Below, one piece after another: positions 1 through 8,879 of a DNA stretch of 64,000 bases. This DNA is from CAYNVQ01 sp964400735. GTDB taxonomy: Bacteria > Acidobacteriota > Aminicenantia > Aminicenantales > Aminicenantaceae. The notes beneath the pieces are model-generated. The model did not search any database and had not been told where the DNA came from. It worked only from the letters and a program-made list of their open reading frames with translations. The DNA is taken from the NCBI GenBank assembly GCA_964400735.1, contig CAYNVQ010000015.1, forward strand, positions 4,053 to 68,052, given 5' to 3'. Each line of letters opens with the position of its first letter. Position 1 is the stretch's first letter. The position numbers and the translations under genes were made by a program.

Positions 1-1532
1 ACCGAATCCCCAATGACGGTGTAGTCCATCCTCGTGGGGGAGCCCACATTTCCCGCCACAACTCGGCCGGTGTTAATTCCGAAGCGCACATCGAATCTTT
101 TGTCAGGGCTGATCTCCTTCATCATGACCGCCAGTTCCTTTCTCATCTTCAATGCGGCTCGAATGGCCCTTTCCGCATCGTCATCCCTTTCCAACGGAGC
201 ACCGAAAACGGCCATCAACCGATCGCCTACATATTTGTCCAGTGTCCCTTCATATTCGAAGATGATATCCGTCATACGGGAGAAATACCGGTTCAGGAGC
301 ATGTTCACCTCGAGAGGGCTCAACCTCTCGGAGAGGCGGGTGAATCCGATAATATCCGTAAAAAGTATGGTCACGCTCACATCCTTAGCTTCAAGCAGAT
401 CGGCTTTTTTCCCCTCTCCGGCCTTGACGATCATCTCCACCACTTGGGGAGAATGATATCTTTCCAGTCTTCTCCGAAGCTCTTCTTCCTGCCGGATTTT
501 CTCATTCAATTTGGCCTGTTCGAGAATCATGGACATTTGGCATCCGATGGCTTTAAGAAGCTCGAGATCGTCTTCGCTGAACTGGTTGCCCAGCCGGGTG
601 CTGTCCAATTGGATAGCGCCGATAATCGTTTCTTTCTGCCAAAGGGGAACGCATATTGCGGAGCGGATCTTTTGCTTGACGAGGCTTTCTGTCGGGGACA
701 ACCTAGGATCGGCTAAAGCATTCGAGGTGAGCAAAGCTACTCTGTCCTGGACGACTTTGTTGATGAGCGTACGGCTGGCGCTGGCCTTTTGGATCCCTTT
801 TTTATGAGTCCCCTTGAATTTGACAACTACAGGGACATAATCGCCTCCGGGCTCATTATCGATAAGGACAAGAAAGCCAAAATCCGCATCGATGACCATA
901 AAAATAAGGTCCATGATTTTGCTCAGCAGTTCTCTAAAATCATGGATGAGGTTCATATGCCGGCTGATCTCGTACAGAACAAAGAGCACTTTGTTCATCC
1001 TCTCCAGGCGGGAGAGTTCTGATTCGGCTTTGACCTGCTGTTTCTCTTGGCGGGAAAAAATGGAAAGGCCTTTCTCATTCTGACTCGGCTTCGATCTCGG
1101 GGGGACCATCAGTGTCCGCGAATCAATCTTCTGGCACTCCTCGGATCTGACCTTGATGGTTTGCTGAACCCACGTTTTGTAGTCATCCTCTTTCGAGAAT
1201 TCGAGCTTCTCATCGGCGGAATGGACCGGTTTGTCCTGGGCACAGAAAGTCAGGGAAGCCGACCCTATTCTTATCTCATCGCCATGGTCGAGAACCGCTT
1301 TGTTCTTGATTTCCCCATTAACCCAGGTTCCATTGAAACTGCCGAGGTCGATGAGAATATATTTGTTTCCTTCTTTGCTTATCTTGGCATGCTTCCGGGA
1401 GGCCTTGGGATCGAAAAAGACAATATCATTATCAGGGCTCCTCCCAATCACCACCTCTTTTTCGGCAAGGACGTACTCTTCCTCTTTCCCGTCAGGATGG
1501 ACAATTTGTAGCCTCGGCGATTCTTTTCTCAT
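1..1532 (-). CDS. FHA-GAF-class III nucleotidyl cyclase (3' end outside window)
   Basis: Predicted cytoplasmic cyclase making cAMP (or cGMP). Translating the minus strand from the ATG at 1532 gives an FHA domain (about residues 10-95, with IGRSPDNDIVF, SRKHA and GSFNGTWVNG), a linker, a GAF domain (about 180-330), a short coiled segment and a class III cyclase domain from about residue 370. The cyclase shows both metal-binding Asp motifs (LFTDIIGFT and KYVGDRLMAVF), the purine-recognition Lys (TLDKYVGD) and the Asp of RMDYTVIGD. The domain is cut by the window edge, so the Asn/Arg transition-state residues cannot be seen. FHA suggests docking to a phospho-Thr protein; GAF suggests a small-ligand input. 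It starts 3 bases after the stop of the cNMP-binding gene, as the last visible gene of an operon. The active-site pattern favours adenylate over guanylate cyclase, but specificity is an inference. Confidence 0.9.
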   Translation of the reverse strand, partial: MRKESPRLQIVHPDGKEEEYVLAEKEVVIGRSPDNDIVFFDPKASRKHAKISKEGNKYILIDLGSFNGTWVNGEIKNKAVLDHGDEIRIGSASLTFCAQDKPVHSADEKLEFSKEDDYKTWVQQTIKVRSEECQKIDSRTLMVPPRSKPSQNEKGLSIFSRQEKQQVKAESELSRLERMNKVLFVLYEISRHMNLIHDFRELLSKIMDLIFMVIDADFGFLVLIDNEPGGDYVPVVVKFKGTHKKGIQKASASRTLINKVVQDRVALLTSNALADPRLSPTESLVKQKIRSAICVPLWQKETIIGAIQLDSTRLGNQFSEDDLELLKAIGCQMSMILEQAKLNEKIRQEEELRRRLERYHSPQVVEMIVKAGEGKKADLLEAKDVSVTILFTDIIGFTRLSERLSPLEVNMLLNRYFSRMTDIIFEYEGTLDKYVGDRLMAVFGAPLERDDDAERAIRAALKMRKELAVMMKEISPDKRFDVRFGINTGRVVAGNVGSPTRMDYTVIGDS

Positions 1533-1535
1533 CTC

Positions 1536-1910
1536 TCAGGGTTTTTTTGTTCTCAAACGGACGAGCTCGTCGTCCATTTCTCGGATACGATGGGACATTT
1601 TCTCAAGAATTCGCAAGGCCAAAGAAGGATCCTCACTGATCCTGCGCAGAAGGATTTTTTTGTCTATGGTCAGAACCCGCACCTCTCCTAAGGCACGGAC
1701 TGTTGCCGAGCGAACCTCCCGCTCGAAGATCGCCATCTCTCCGAAGAAATCCCGTTTCTCCAGAACAGCCAGCCGGATTTCTTTGCCGTCTTTGACCTGG
1801 AGTACCTCGACCCGGCCATTGAGGATTTCGAACATGACGTCTCCGGCCTCCCCCTGACGGACGATGATCTGTCCATCGCTGAAAACCTTGCCCAATTCAC
1901 TGGTCCTCAT
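1536..1910 (-). CDS. Stand-alone cyclic nucleotide-binding domain protein
   Basis: A 124-residue protein made of one cNMP-binding (CAP/PKA regulatory-type) domain with a short C-terminal helical tail and no DNA-binding or membrane part. The phosphate-binding cassette is intact: FGEMAIFEREVRSAT holds the Gly-Glu pair and the Arg that contacts the cyclic phosphate. The ATG at 1910 is preceded by TGGAGGAACG, a good Shine-Dalgarno site, and overlaps the upstream stop codon by 4 bases (ATGA). A longer open frame reaching 2207 only shadows the upstream gene. Placed between a FAD oxidoreductase and a cyclase, it is likely a cAMP sensor or regulatory subunit acting on a neighbour; the partner is not visible from sequence. 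Confidence 0.9.
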   Translation of the reverse strand: MRTSELGKVFSDGQIIVRQGEAGDVMFEILNGRVEVLQVKDGKEIRLAVLEKRDFFGEMAIFEREVRSATVRALGEVRVLTIDKKILLRRISEDPSLALRILEKMSHRIREMDDELVRLRTKKP

Positions 1911-3292
1911 CGTTCCTCCAATTCCGGATTCCTTGATCGAAACGGCCAGAGTTCGATAAGCAAATTCCAGAAAAAGCGTCCCAAGAAAACAGGATGGATC
2001 ATGCGCGTGAGAACCTCGCGGTAAGGAGCGCTTCCCGTGAACATATCCCATAATGCCGTGCTCAAAAAGCGAGATCCCTTTTTCCTCTTCTGTTCCCAAG
2101 AGACCATTCTCAGAATAGCCCGGCGGGCAAATCGGAAATGCTGGATTAACCCCACCGACGAGAAGATCAACTTGCCGATCCTGTTGTCCCGCTCGAGTTT
2201 CACACAAGCCGGCCAGAAACGCGCTTTGAAATCCTCAGCAGACACACCGAGAAACACAGCGGTCGTGGCCGCTGCTTTGGCTGTTTTGTAGGCCGCGCCT
2301 ATCCCATCCTTGTACAAGCGGCTTATGCCACAATCCCCTATGAAGACCAGGCGATCGCCGAAGGGGTGTTCCGATCCTCCGATGTTTATCCTGGGTAAAC
2401 AATGGCAGGCATCTTGCTGGTGATCCCAATCCGAAGGAAAACATCGTTTCACCTCTGCGGTTTCCATGAATGATTGAACGAGCTGCTTATCGATTTTTTT
2501 GCCAAGCATGCACACCGTGGCGTAATTCCCCTTCGGGATCAAGGCCGCAAATTCCAGACGTGGGATATTTAGAAGGAAGGTGTGCATCGAGCTTCCCAAA
2601 AAGCCTTCGATGATTTCTCCTCCCAAGGCATACTCGCAGATGTAGGTTTTCGTCGTTTGCGGCGGGACATAGCCGACTCCCAATTCTTCAAAAAGTTTCA
2701 GAGTCGGAGAGTTCACCCCGACGGCCACCGCGAGAAGGTCATACGGTTCAGGATGGCCGTCGCGCATCTTCACCAAAGGCCGCCCATCTTCCCACTTGAC
2801 TTCCTCTATCCGGCCGGATATCCGGTTGGCTCCCTTTTCTTCGGCCAAACTCAGTAGAAAGCCATCGAAGCTTTCCCATTGTTTTTCCTTCAGGCCTCTG
2901 GGACCGGCTCCGCGATGGACGGCTCCTATCCTCTTTTCATGGAGAGGCGTCTCGATTTTGACACTCCCCACATCCATATGGAGAAGATAGGAATCGATCC
3001 CTCTCTGGATGACCGTGGGCGGCAGGTCAATTCCCTCGGTGACCAGAGTCTGAACCAACGACTCCGAGACGATGCCGCCGCACATGTTGCATCCGGGAGG
3101 TCCAGCCTGTGAAAAATCCCGCGATTCGAAAATATCCAACCGGACATTCATCCCCACTCTTTCAGCCAGGGCTAGGAGAAAATAACTGAAGAACGAACCC
3201 GCAGGCCCAGCCCCTATAACCGCCACCCGGGAATCGTCGGCAAGGCTTAGTGAAGATTGCTCGATATTTCGGGGGTATTCCCCTTGCTTCAT
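1907..3292 (-). CDS. FAD-dependent oxidoreductase, geranylgeranyl-reductase-like
   Basis: A 461-residue flavoprotein. The N-terminal Rossmann motif VIGAGPAGS (about residues 25-33) binds the ADP part of FAD, and the second FAD motif DRLVFIGDCGISRLYKDGIG lies about two thirds along. This architecture is that of the geranylgeranyl reductase / PHBH-like family, which reduces isoprenoid chains or oxidises aromatics. Cysteines near the N-terminus (GCNMCGG) recall the sequence seen after the FAD motif in archaeal geranylgeranyl reductases. The last 110 or so residues are a basic, hydrophobic extension that may sit on the membrane. The ATG at 3292 has GAGGAGATC upstream and is preferred over an upstream ATG at 3343 without such a site. 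First gene of an operon with the cNMP-binding protein and the cyclase. Substrate unknown. Confidence 0.8.
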   Translation of the reverse strand: MKQGEYPRNIEQSSLSLADDSRVAVIGAGPAGSFFSYFLLALAERVGMNVRLDIFESRDFSQAGPPGCNMCGGIVSESLVQTLVTEGIDLPPTVIQRGIDSYLLHMDVGSVKIETPLHEKRIGAVHRGAGPRGLKEKQWESFDGFLLSLAEEKGANRISGRIEEVKWEDGRPLVKMRDGHPEPYDLLAVAVGVNSPTLKLFEELGVGYVPPQTTKTYICEYALGGEIIEGFLGSSMHTFLLNIPRLEFAALIPKGNYATVCMLGKKIDKQLVQSFMETAEVKRCFPSDWDHQQDACHCLPRINIGGSEHPFGDRLVFIGDCGISRLYKDGIGAAYKTAKAAATTAVFLGVSAEDFKARFWPACVKLERDNRIGKLIFSSVGLIQHFRFARRAILRMVSWEQKRKKGSRFLSTALWDMFTGSAPYREVLTRMIHPVFLGRFFWNLLIELWPFRSRNPELEER

Positions 3293-3348
3293 GATCTCCT
3301 CTTTCAAAACCAAGGCCTGGGCAGATGGACATTTTCCCGGCAAGAGCG

Positions 3349-3378
3349 CTTATAGCACAATAAAAAATGACCTGTCAA
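3349..3378 (-). promoter_or_regulatory. Promoter of the FAD oxidoreductase operon
   Basis: On the minus strand TTGACA (3378-3373) is followed after 18 bases by TATAAG (3354-3349), about 56 bases before the ATG at 3292. This is close to the sigma70 consensus. Confidence 0.65.
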
Positions 3379-3633
3379 ACATACACAGCCCGCGCAGCTA
3401 TCAACAGGACAATATCTCTCTATTTCTCAATTAAAATAAATCATAACAAAAAGATATTCAATATAAAACTTGACAATCCCTGGCTTGAATTGGTAAATAA
3501 ATATAGTATTCTGATGCTTTTCAGGGAATATAGGGTTTAGAAAAGGTAAAACTTCCAAACAATAAATGCGCCGAGGGATTTTTTCCTCGGAGAGGGAATT
3601 TGCCGGAGAAAAATAGCCATAATGCTTTCAAAA
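3379..3633. other. AT-rich intergenic region between divergent transcription units
   Basis: The 411 bases between the divergent starts at 3292 and 3704 hold no credible gene. Besides the two promoters listed separately, a further TTGACA (3470-3475, plus strand) is followed after 18 bases by a weak TAAATA. A small hairpin (CCGAGG at 3571-3576 with CCTCGG at 3585-3590) has no following T-tract, so it is not an obvious terminator; it could lie in the leader of a transcript from the 3470 site. Confidence 0.45.
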
Positions 3634-3661
3634 TTGACATTATATATAGTTTCTATAGAAT
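3634..3661 (+). promoter_or_regulatory. Promoter of the 1716-residue secreted protein
   Basis: TTGACA at 3634-3639, a 16-base spacer and TAGAAT (within TATAGAAT) at 3656-3661. Transcription would begin near 3668, and GGAGG at 3692-3696 serves the ATG at 3704. The same TATAGAAT -10 form occurs before the secreted-protein gene at 48261. Confidence 0.65.
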
Positions 3662-3703
3662 TAGTATAGATTATTCAATTTTGCTTGGAATGGAGGATTG
3701 GAT

Positions 3704-6700
3704 ATGTTCTTCAGACGCTTTGGGGCATTTTCAACTCTAATTTTTGGTTTGTTCTGCATAACTTTAATACAAACCGTTGCTCTGCCTCTTGAGTCAGACC
3801 TCGTAGCCGGCAGGAATGTGAATATGGTTAATGATGATCCCTATCTTCAACGGCAGAATGAGCCTTCTTTTGATGTATCCTCGCTAAATCCACGGCATCT
3901 TCTGGCAGGAGCCAACGACTATAGCTTGGTCGATTTCAAAGGCGATGAAGTAGATGTCACGTATGATGCGTGGTTGGGGGTGTTCAAGTCCTATGACGGC
4001 GGAGAATCCTGGGAACACGATCTGCTCCCTCCCTATCAAGGTGTCCTCAAAGGAGGATTGCCAGATTCTTTTCATCCGCTCTATCGCTTCGACGCAGCGG
4101 CCGATCCCACTGTAAGGGCCGGAGACGACGGATGGTTCTACTACAGCGGCATCGCATTTGATAGAGAGCGCAATGGAGATAGCGTTGTTTTTGTTATGAG
4201 GTTCAAAGATAACGGCAGCAGCATAGATTACGTGGACATGACTATCATCGACGAAGGAACGAGCGGGCAGTTCCAGGACAAGCCATGGATAGGCACCGAC
4301 ATGAACGGCCGAGTGTTTATAATCTTTAGCGTCTTTCTCGGAGAAATAGAGAATAACACCCACAGTAAGATCATGATCTCGAGATCGCTGGATGGGGGGA
4401 ACACATGGATGAAACCCTCCAAGATTAGCGAAAGCCAGCAAAAAAACCAGGGTACGACAATCGCCATCGACCCAAATTATGGGACAATCTACGTCGCATG
4501 GAGACGTTTCATGTCTGTCAATGAGACAGACGCCATCCTTATCGTTAAATCCGAAGATCACGGGAGCACATTTACAAAGGCTGAAGAAGTGGCCACCATC
4601 GATTTCCCGTTCGACCAGCCCACCATGGGCTCCCAATTCGGCGCATCCCAGTTTCGCACGAACTCTTATCCAACGATTGCGGTGGATAATTCTGGACGCG
4701 TTTATCTGGTTTGGGCGGAGAGAATTTCGGAATTGGGCGATGCGAGGATCGTCATCACATCACAAGCCAGAGGCGGTTGGGGAGCATCCTGGCCGCTGGC
4801 TCAACCCGTGGAAGTTCCCTTCAAGATTTCTGTCGCAAATTCAGAAAATCTGAGTATTGCGGACAGGGAAGAAATTCCCGGTTTCCAGTTCATGCCGACC
4901 ATGCTATACAGTCCCGGAGCCAATAAGTTGTTAATTGCCTGGTTCGACACACGTTTCTCCGCGCGCCGCTACGATGAATTCGGCGAGTATCGTAGCGATG
5001 CTTGCTCGCCTACTGGATGGATAAGAGACGGAGACGGCTGTCCCTACCGGGAAACCGTGGATGTTCGGCTGGCACAAGCCTATCCAGGTCCTGAGCCCGA
5101 TTTCGAAGACTCCATTCAGGTCTCCCGCTACCTCTGGGTCCTTGAAGAGGACCCAGATCCAGAACCGGGGAATTACAGACTGCGGCAGGGACAGTTTAAT
5201 CCTCCAAATTACAAGATGTTCAGCGGGGGAACAAAGCCCTTCCACGGCGATTACATCGATATCGCCCAGTCTCCCGACGACCCATTCACGTGTTACGTGA
5301 CCTGGACAGACAACCGCGATGTCCGCCCGCCTGACAACGATGGGTTCTGGGACGATTACTCTCCTCCTCAAATATTCAATCCCAACATTCCTTGCACTCC
5401 CGCTGAATCAGTTTCTGGCATGCGCAACCAGAACGTGTACTGTTCCAAGATTACACGGGGAATCAACATCGGCTCTTTGAACAACAACTTGGCCCCAGGG
5501 GAAACGTCCTTCGTGATCTTCATACAAAATCTGCTTTACCCTCCTTACCCCGCAGATCCGTATGCGAGTGAGGACTTCAACCTTAAAATCATGAATCCAG
5601 GTTCGGCTTCTTTCTCACCCCTGACAGAACCTCCTTTGACCGACATTTCAGTCAGTGTCCCATTATATTCCACCATCGTTCGGCAGGTCTTCGTCAGCGG
5701 GTCCGCAGGAGACACTTTTAGAGTCAGAGTATGGAACAATAGCATAGGATTCGATGACGAAATTCTTTTGAACCTTGTGGCTGGAGGATATCCAGGGGGC
5801 ATAGGAGGCATCGTTCTCGACGGGACGACAAAGATCGATTGGGACGATCCGGAGCTTATCGCCCAGCTCAACCCCTGCATTACCAACCCGAGCATCACCA
5901 ATCCCGCTATTACCAACCCCGCTATTACCAACCCCGCTATTACCAACCCGAGCATCACTAATCCTGCCATCACTAACCCTGCCATCACTAATCCCACTAT
6001 TACCAACCCTACCATCACCAACCCAGGCATCACAAATCCCAGTATAACGAATCCTACTATAACCAATCCCACCATTACCAATCCCACCATTACCAACCCG
6101 AGCATCACCAATAATGTCATCAATCCCAGCATCACCAACCCGAGCATCACCAACACTCCTCCTGAGACGAGGGTTGCCGATAAGGTGTGGAGCGTGCACA
6201 ATGATGGAGACAGTGTGGCGGCCTATACATTCAAAGGCATTGCCGGTGAAACACTTCCAAACGATGGTTTCGTATTCTCTCAGTTGTTAATCTACAAGGT
6301 TCACTACACAAACTCGACCAACGGCTGTTACCTCCTGACAGAGGCCCACCATGAGCTTCTCGTCAATGTCATCAATCCTTTGCTCACAACAGACACAACC
6401 GGCTGGACCGAAACAGAGATAAAAAAGTTTATCGGAGACCCTGAAGCGGCGAATGCGACCATCGATAACGCAACATTTTCTCTAGCACCAGGGGAGTACG
6501 CTGTGTTGATCCTGCGGGTTATAGACACCAAGAAAAACAGGATTTTATCTGCTTCTCCTATCAGGACACTATCTGATCCCTTTACTCCCGCTCCAATAAA
6601 CTATGATGAAGCAGGCAGCGTTTTCGTTCCCCACTCATCTACAGAGACTAACCCAACGAGTGCAGCATCTTTGATGATTCTGCCCCGGAGCCTGCCTCTA

Positions 6701-8854
6701 GGAATCAAAGCCGGCCAGGTCTTCCCTCCGACAACATTTCGTGCGATCGGCGGAACCCTCAATCCTGGTTCAAACTACACCTGGTCTCATACTTGGTTAG
6801 AACCGCTAGGTCTTTCTGATTGGGGGCTGACTATCATAGGCAACGTGCTTTCCGGAATTTCAAGGTGGATCGGCCCTATCTCTTTTACAATGGATGTGAC
6901 CGACGACAACGGAAATACGGATTCACATACCTTCCATGGAGAGATTCTGGTCCCTGATCCGTTGACTCTTGAGATGACGATTCCGGCCCCCGAATATCCT
7001 TATGCGGAGACTCATGACTATACTGGTAGCCCGCTCGCTACCTTCGCAGCCAGCGGCGGAGTACCGCCCTATCACTGGACCTTCACCGATGCTCACGGCG
7101 GAGACACCAGCTGGCCTTCGGGTCTTAGCTTGGAGCCGACGGGGAATCCGGATGAAATGGGGCTCTTTGGGATTCTTAATGCGGGAGAATGGAACATCAC
7201 TGTCAAGATCACCGATGACAGGCTTCCTGTGGACCCGGCAGCCTACGCTGAGAATGGATTTAAACTTTGTGTTTTGCCGCTTCCTTTGGAAATCAATCTG
7301 CCAGACGCCTCCGATCTTGTATGGTCTCTGGGAAAAGAGCATACGATCCAGATCTCGGTCAGCAACGCAAAACTCCTGCCAGCCTGGACAGTCACCGGCC
7401 TGCCTGGCGGCCTCCATGTGGTCAGTTCCGCTGGCTCCCCTATTGAAATAACAGGAGATCCCGTGTTCGATCCGAATAAGGACTACCCTGCAACCTATCC
7501 TGTATCAGTCGATGTGACAGATCCGTTCAAATGGTGTGGATTTGGACCGCGTACAGAAAGCGCAACTTTTTCCATTATCGTCAACCCAAAAGCGCCTGCG
7601 TGGGACAAAGAGGAAGCCAACGGGGGAGTAGCAACAGCCGTAGCGGCAGACCGAAACGGCAATACCTATGTCACAGGGTACATCGGGGCTGAAGGAAGCC
7701 GGGATTATTTAACCGTGAAGTATGACTCGCTGGGGAACAAAGTCTGGAGCGTTACCTACGATGGCCCATCCGGCGGGGACGATATGCCAAAGGCTATAGC
7801 TGCGGATGAAACAGGCGCTTATGTGACCGGCTTCAGTGAAGAGAGAACATCCGGCAAGGATATCTATACCGTGAAGTACAGGCCGGATGGAAGCGTAGCG
7901 TGGAACTCCCGTTATGACGGCCCATCCTATTTGGGAGACGAGGCAAATGCCATTGTGCAGGATGGAACTCATATTTATGTGGCTGGCTTTGTCCACAGAG
8001 GGAACAAAGGATCACAACACAAAGACATGGCTATCATCAAACTAGGCAAAGAAGATGGAGAACTTGTCTGGGATGCCCGGTATGACTCCACAAGAAACGG
8101 CGAGGACGAAGTCACGGCCATTGCGGTCGACACTTCTGGAAACGTCTATAGCACAGGAAAAAGCAAAGAGGGTGGGAACGTGCCTAAAAGCTATGACTTT
8201 TTGACGCTTAAATTCAACAGCTCAGGCAATTTGTTATGGGAAGTTCGTGACGACGGTTTTTACTTCGGCGATGATGAGCCCGCAGCTATCGCCTTAGATG
8301 CAGCCGGGAATATCTGTGTGACTGGTTGGCAGAATGTAGGGGCGAACGATACGAACTTCTATACGGTCAAATATAATACCGGTGGACAAAGCATCTGGAC
8401 CTCTGGCCAAAGTTATGGGGGGGCAGGAGAAGATAAAGCTCTTGACACCGCTTTTGATGATGCCGGCAACGTATATGTGACCGGAAAGGTTATCGGATCA
8501 GACGGACATTATGATTACGCTACAATCAGATACAACTCCGTTACAGGGAACCAAGAATGGGCTGATGTATATAACAGCGGCAATGGGGAAGATATGCCTG
8601 TCGGTATTGCATTTAGTCTGGAAGATAGCGAAGGATTTATTTATGTGGGCGGATTCAAGAGCACTCAAAGCAATGGGAAAGATTACTTCTGCATCAAATA
8701 CAAGGCAGCAGACAAGAGCATTGTCTGGGTTGGCCAGTATAACAGCACTTCTGGCACGGATGATCAAGCGACAGCTATGTTTATGAATGCGACAGGATTG
8801 TATCTGACCGGTTTCACCCCAAACGGCTTTCTCACCGTAAAATACACCCAATAG
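3704..8854 (+). CDS. Giant secreted protein: BNR/sialidase-like, ITNP pentapeptide array, SBBP-type propeller
   Basis: A 1716-residue exported protein of unknown function. It begins with a signal peptide (about residues 1-27, basic start then a hydrophobic core). Residues about 30-600 look like a sialidase/BNR-type propeller, with Asp-box-like motifs SYDGGESW, SLDGGNTW and SEDHGSTF near residues 100, 225 and 283. Residues about 725-817 are a tandem array of xITNP pentapeptides. Residues about 990-1290 look like Ig- or cadherin-like folds (SGGVPPYHWTF, VTDDNGN). The C-terminal 420 residues contain seven units of the type D(Y/F)xTVKY..G..VW, which suggests a seven-bladed propeller closed by the last TVKY. 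Unlike the secreted proteins at the right end it lacks the WRPSNGRWYIKG domain. The ATG at 3704 is 7 bases after GGAGG; a TTG at 3698 is too close to that site. Probably a surface or extracellular binding or glycan-active protein; catalysis is not shown. Confidence 0.8.
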   Translation: MFFRRFGAFSTLIFGLFCITLIQTVALPLESDLVAGRNVNMVNDDPYLQRQNEPSFDVSSLNPRHLLAGANDYSLVDFKGDEVDVTYDAWLGVFKSYDGGESWEHDLLPPYQGVLKGGLPDSFHPLYRFDAAADPTVRAGDDGWFYYSGIAFDRERNGDSVVFVMRFKDNGSSIDYVDMTIIDEGTSGQFQDKPWIGTDMNGRVFIIFSVFLGEIENNTHSKIMISRSLDGGNTWMKPSKISESQQKNQGTTIAIDPNYGTIYVAWRRFMSVNETDAILIVKSEDHGSTFTKAEEVATIDFPFDQPTMGSQFGASQFRTNSYPTIAVDNSGRVYLVWAERISELGDARIVITSQARGGWGASWPLAQPVEVPFKISVANSENLSIADREEIPGFQFMPTMLYSPGANKLLIAWFDTRFSARRYDEFGEYRSDACSPTGWIRDGDGCPYRETVDVRLAQAYPGPEPDFEDSIQVSRYLWVLEEDPDPEPGNYRLRQGQFNPPNYKMFSGGTKPFHGDYIDIAQSPDDPFTCYVTWTDNRDVRPPDNDGFWDDYSPPQIFNPNIPCTPAESVSGMRNQNVYCSKITRGINIGSLNNNLAPGETSFVIFIQNLLYPPYPADPYASEDFNLKIMNPGSASFSPLTEPPLTDISVSVPLYSTIVRQVFVSGSAGDTFRVRVWNNSIGFDDEILLNLVAGGYPGGIGGIVLDGTTKIDWDDPELIAQLNPCITNPSITNPAITNPAITNPAITNPSITNPAITNPAITNPTITNPTITNPGITNPSITNPTITNPTITNPTITNPSITNNVINPSITNPSITNTPPETRVADKVWSVHNDGDSVAAYTFKGIAGETLPNDGFVFSQLLIYKVHYTNSTNGCYLLTEAHHELLVNVINPLLTTDTTGWTETEIKKFIGDPEAANATIDNATFSLAPGEYAVLILRVIDTKKNRILSASPIRTLSDPFTPAPINYDEAGSVFVPHSSTETNPTSAASLMILPRSLPLGIKAGQVFPPTTFRAIGGTLNPGSNYTWSHTWLEPLGLSDWGLTIIGNVLSGISRWIGPISFTMDVTDDNGNTDSHTFHGEILVPDPLTLEMTIPAPEYPYAETHDYTGSPLATFAASGGVPPYHWTFTDAHGGDTSWPSGLSLEPTGNPDEMGLFGILNAGEWNITVKITDDRLPVDPAAYAENGFKLCVLPLPLEINLPDASDLVWSLGKEHTIQISVSNAKLLPAWTVTGLPGGLHVVSSAGSPIEITGDPVFDPNKDYPATYPVSVDVTDPFKWCGFGPRTESATFSIIVNPKAPAWDKEEANGGVATAVAADRNGNTYVTGYIGAEGSRDYLTVKYDSLGNKVWSVTYDGPSGGDDMPKAIAADETGAYVTGFSEERTSGKDIYTVKYRPDGSVAWNSRYDGPSYLGDEANAIVQDGTHIYVAGFVHRGNKGSQHKDMAIIKLGKEDGELVWDARYDSTRNGEDEVTAIAVDTSGNVYSTGKSKEGGNVPKSYDFLTLKFNSSGNLLWEVRDDGFYFGDDEPAAIALDAAGNICVTGWQNVGANDTNFYTVKYNTGGQSIWTSGQSYGGAGEDKALDTAFDDAGNVYVTGKVIGSDGHYDYATIRYNSVTGNQEWADVYNSGNGEDMPVGIAFSLEDSEGFIYVGGFKSTQSNGKDYFCIKYKAADKSIVWVGQYNSTSGTDDQATAMFMNATGLYLTGFTPNGFLTVKYTQ
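5876..6154 (+). repeat. 15-bp tandem repeat coding for xITNP pentapeptides
   Basis: About 279 bases of period-15 repeats inside the secreted protein. They code for 15 consecutive perfect xITNP units (x is Ser, Ala, Thr, Gly or Cys) followed by a slightly broken end (SITNN, VINP, SITNP, SITN). Synonymous variation among units (ACC/ACT/ACA, CCC/CCG/CCT) shows it is not a very recent expansion. Confidence 0.95.
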
Positions 8855-8879
8855 AACGCTCCGGACAAATAGAGCCTTT

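Noticed and set aside
5545..6201. Long minus-strand open frames over the ITNP array
   Set aside because: They are mirror readings of the 15-bp repeat in a well-supported plus-strand gene with a signal peptide, promoter and ribosome site.
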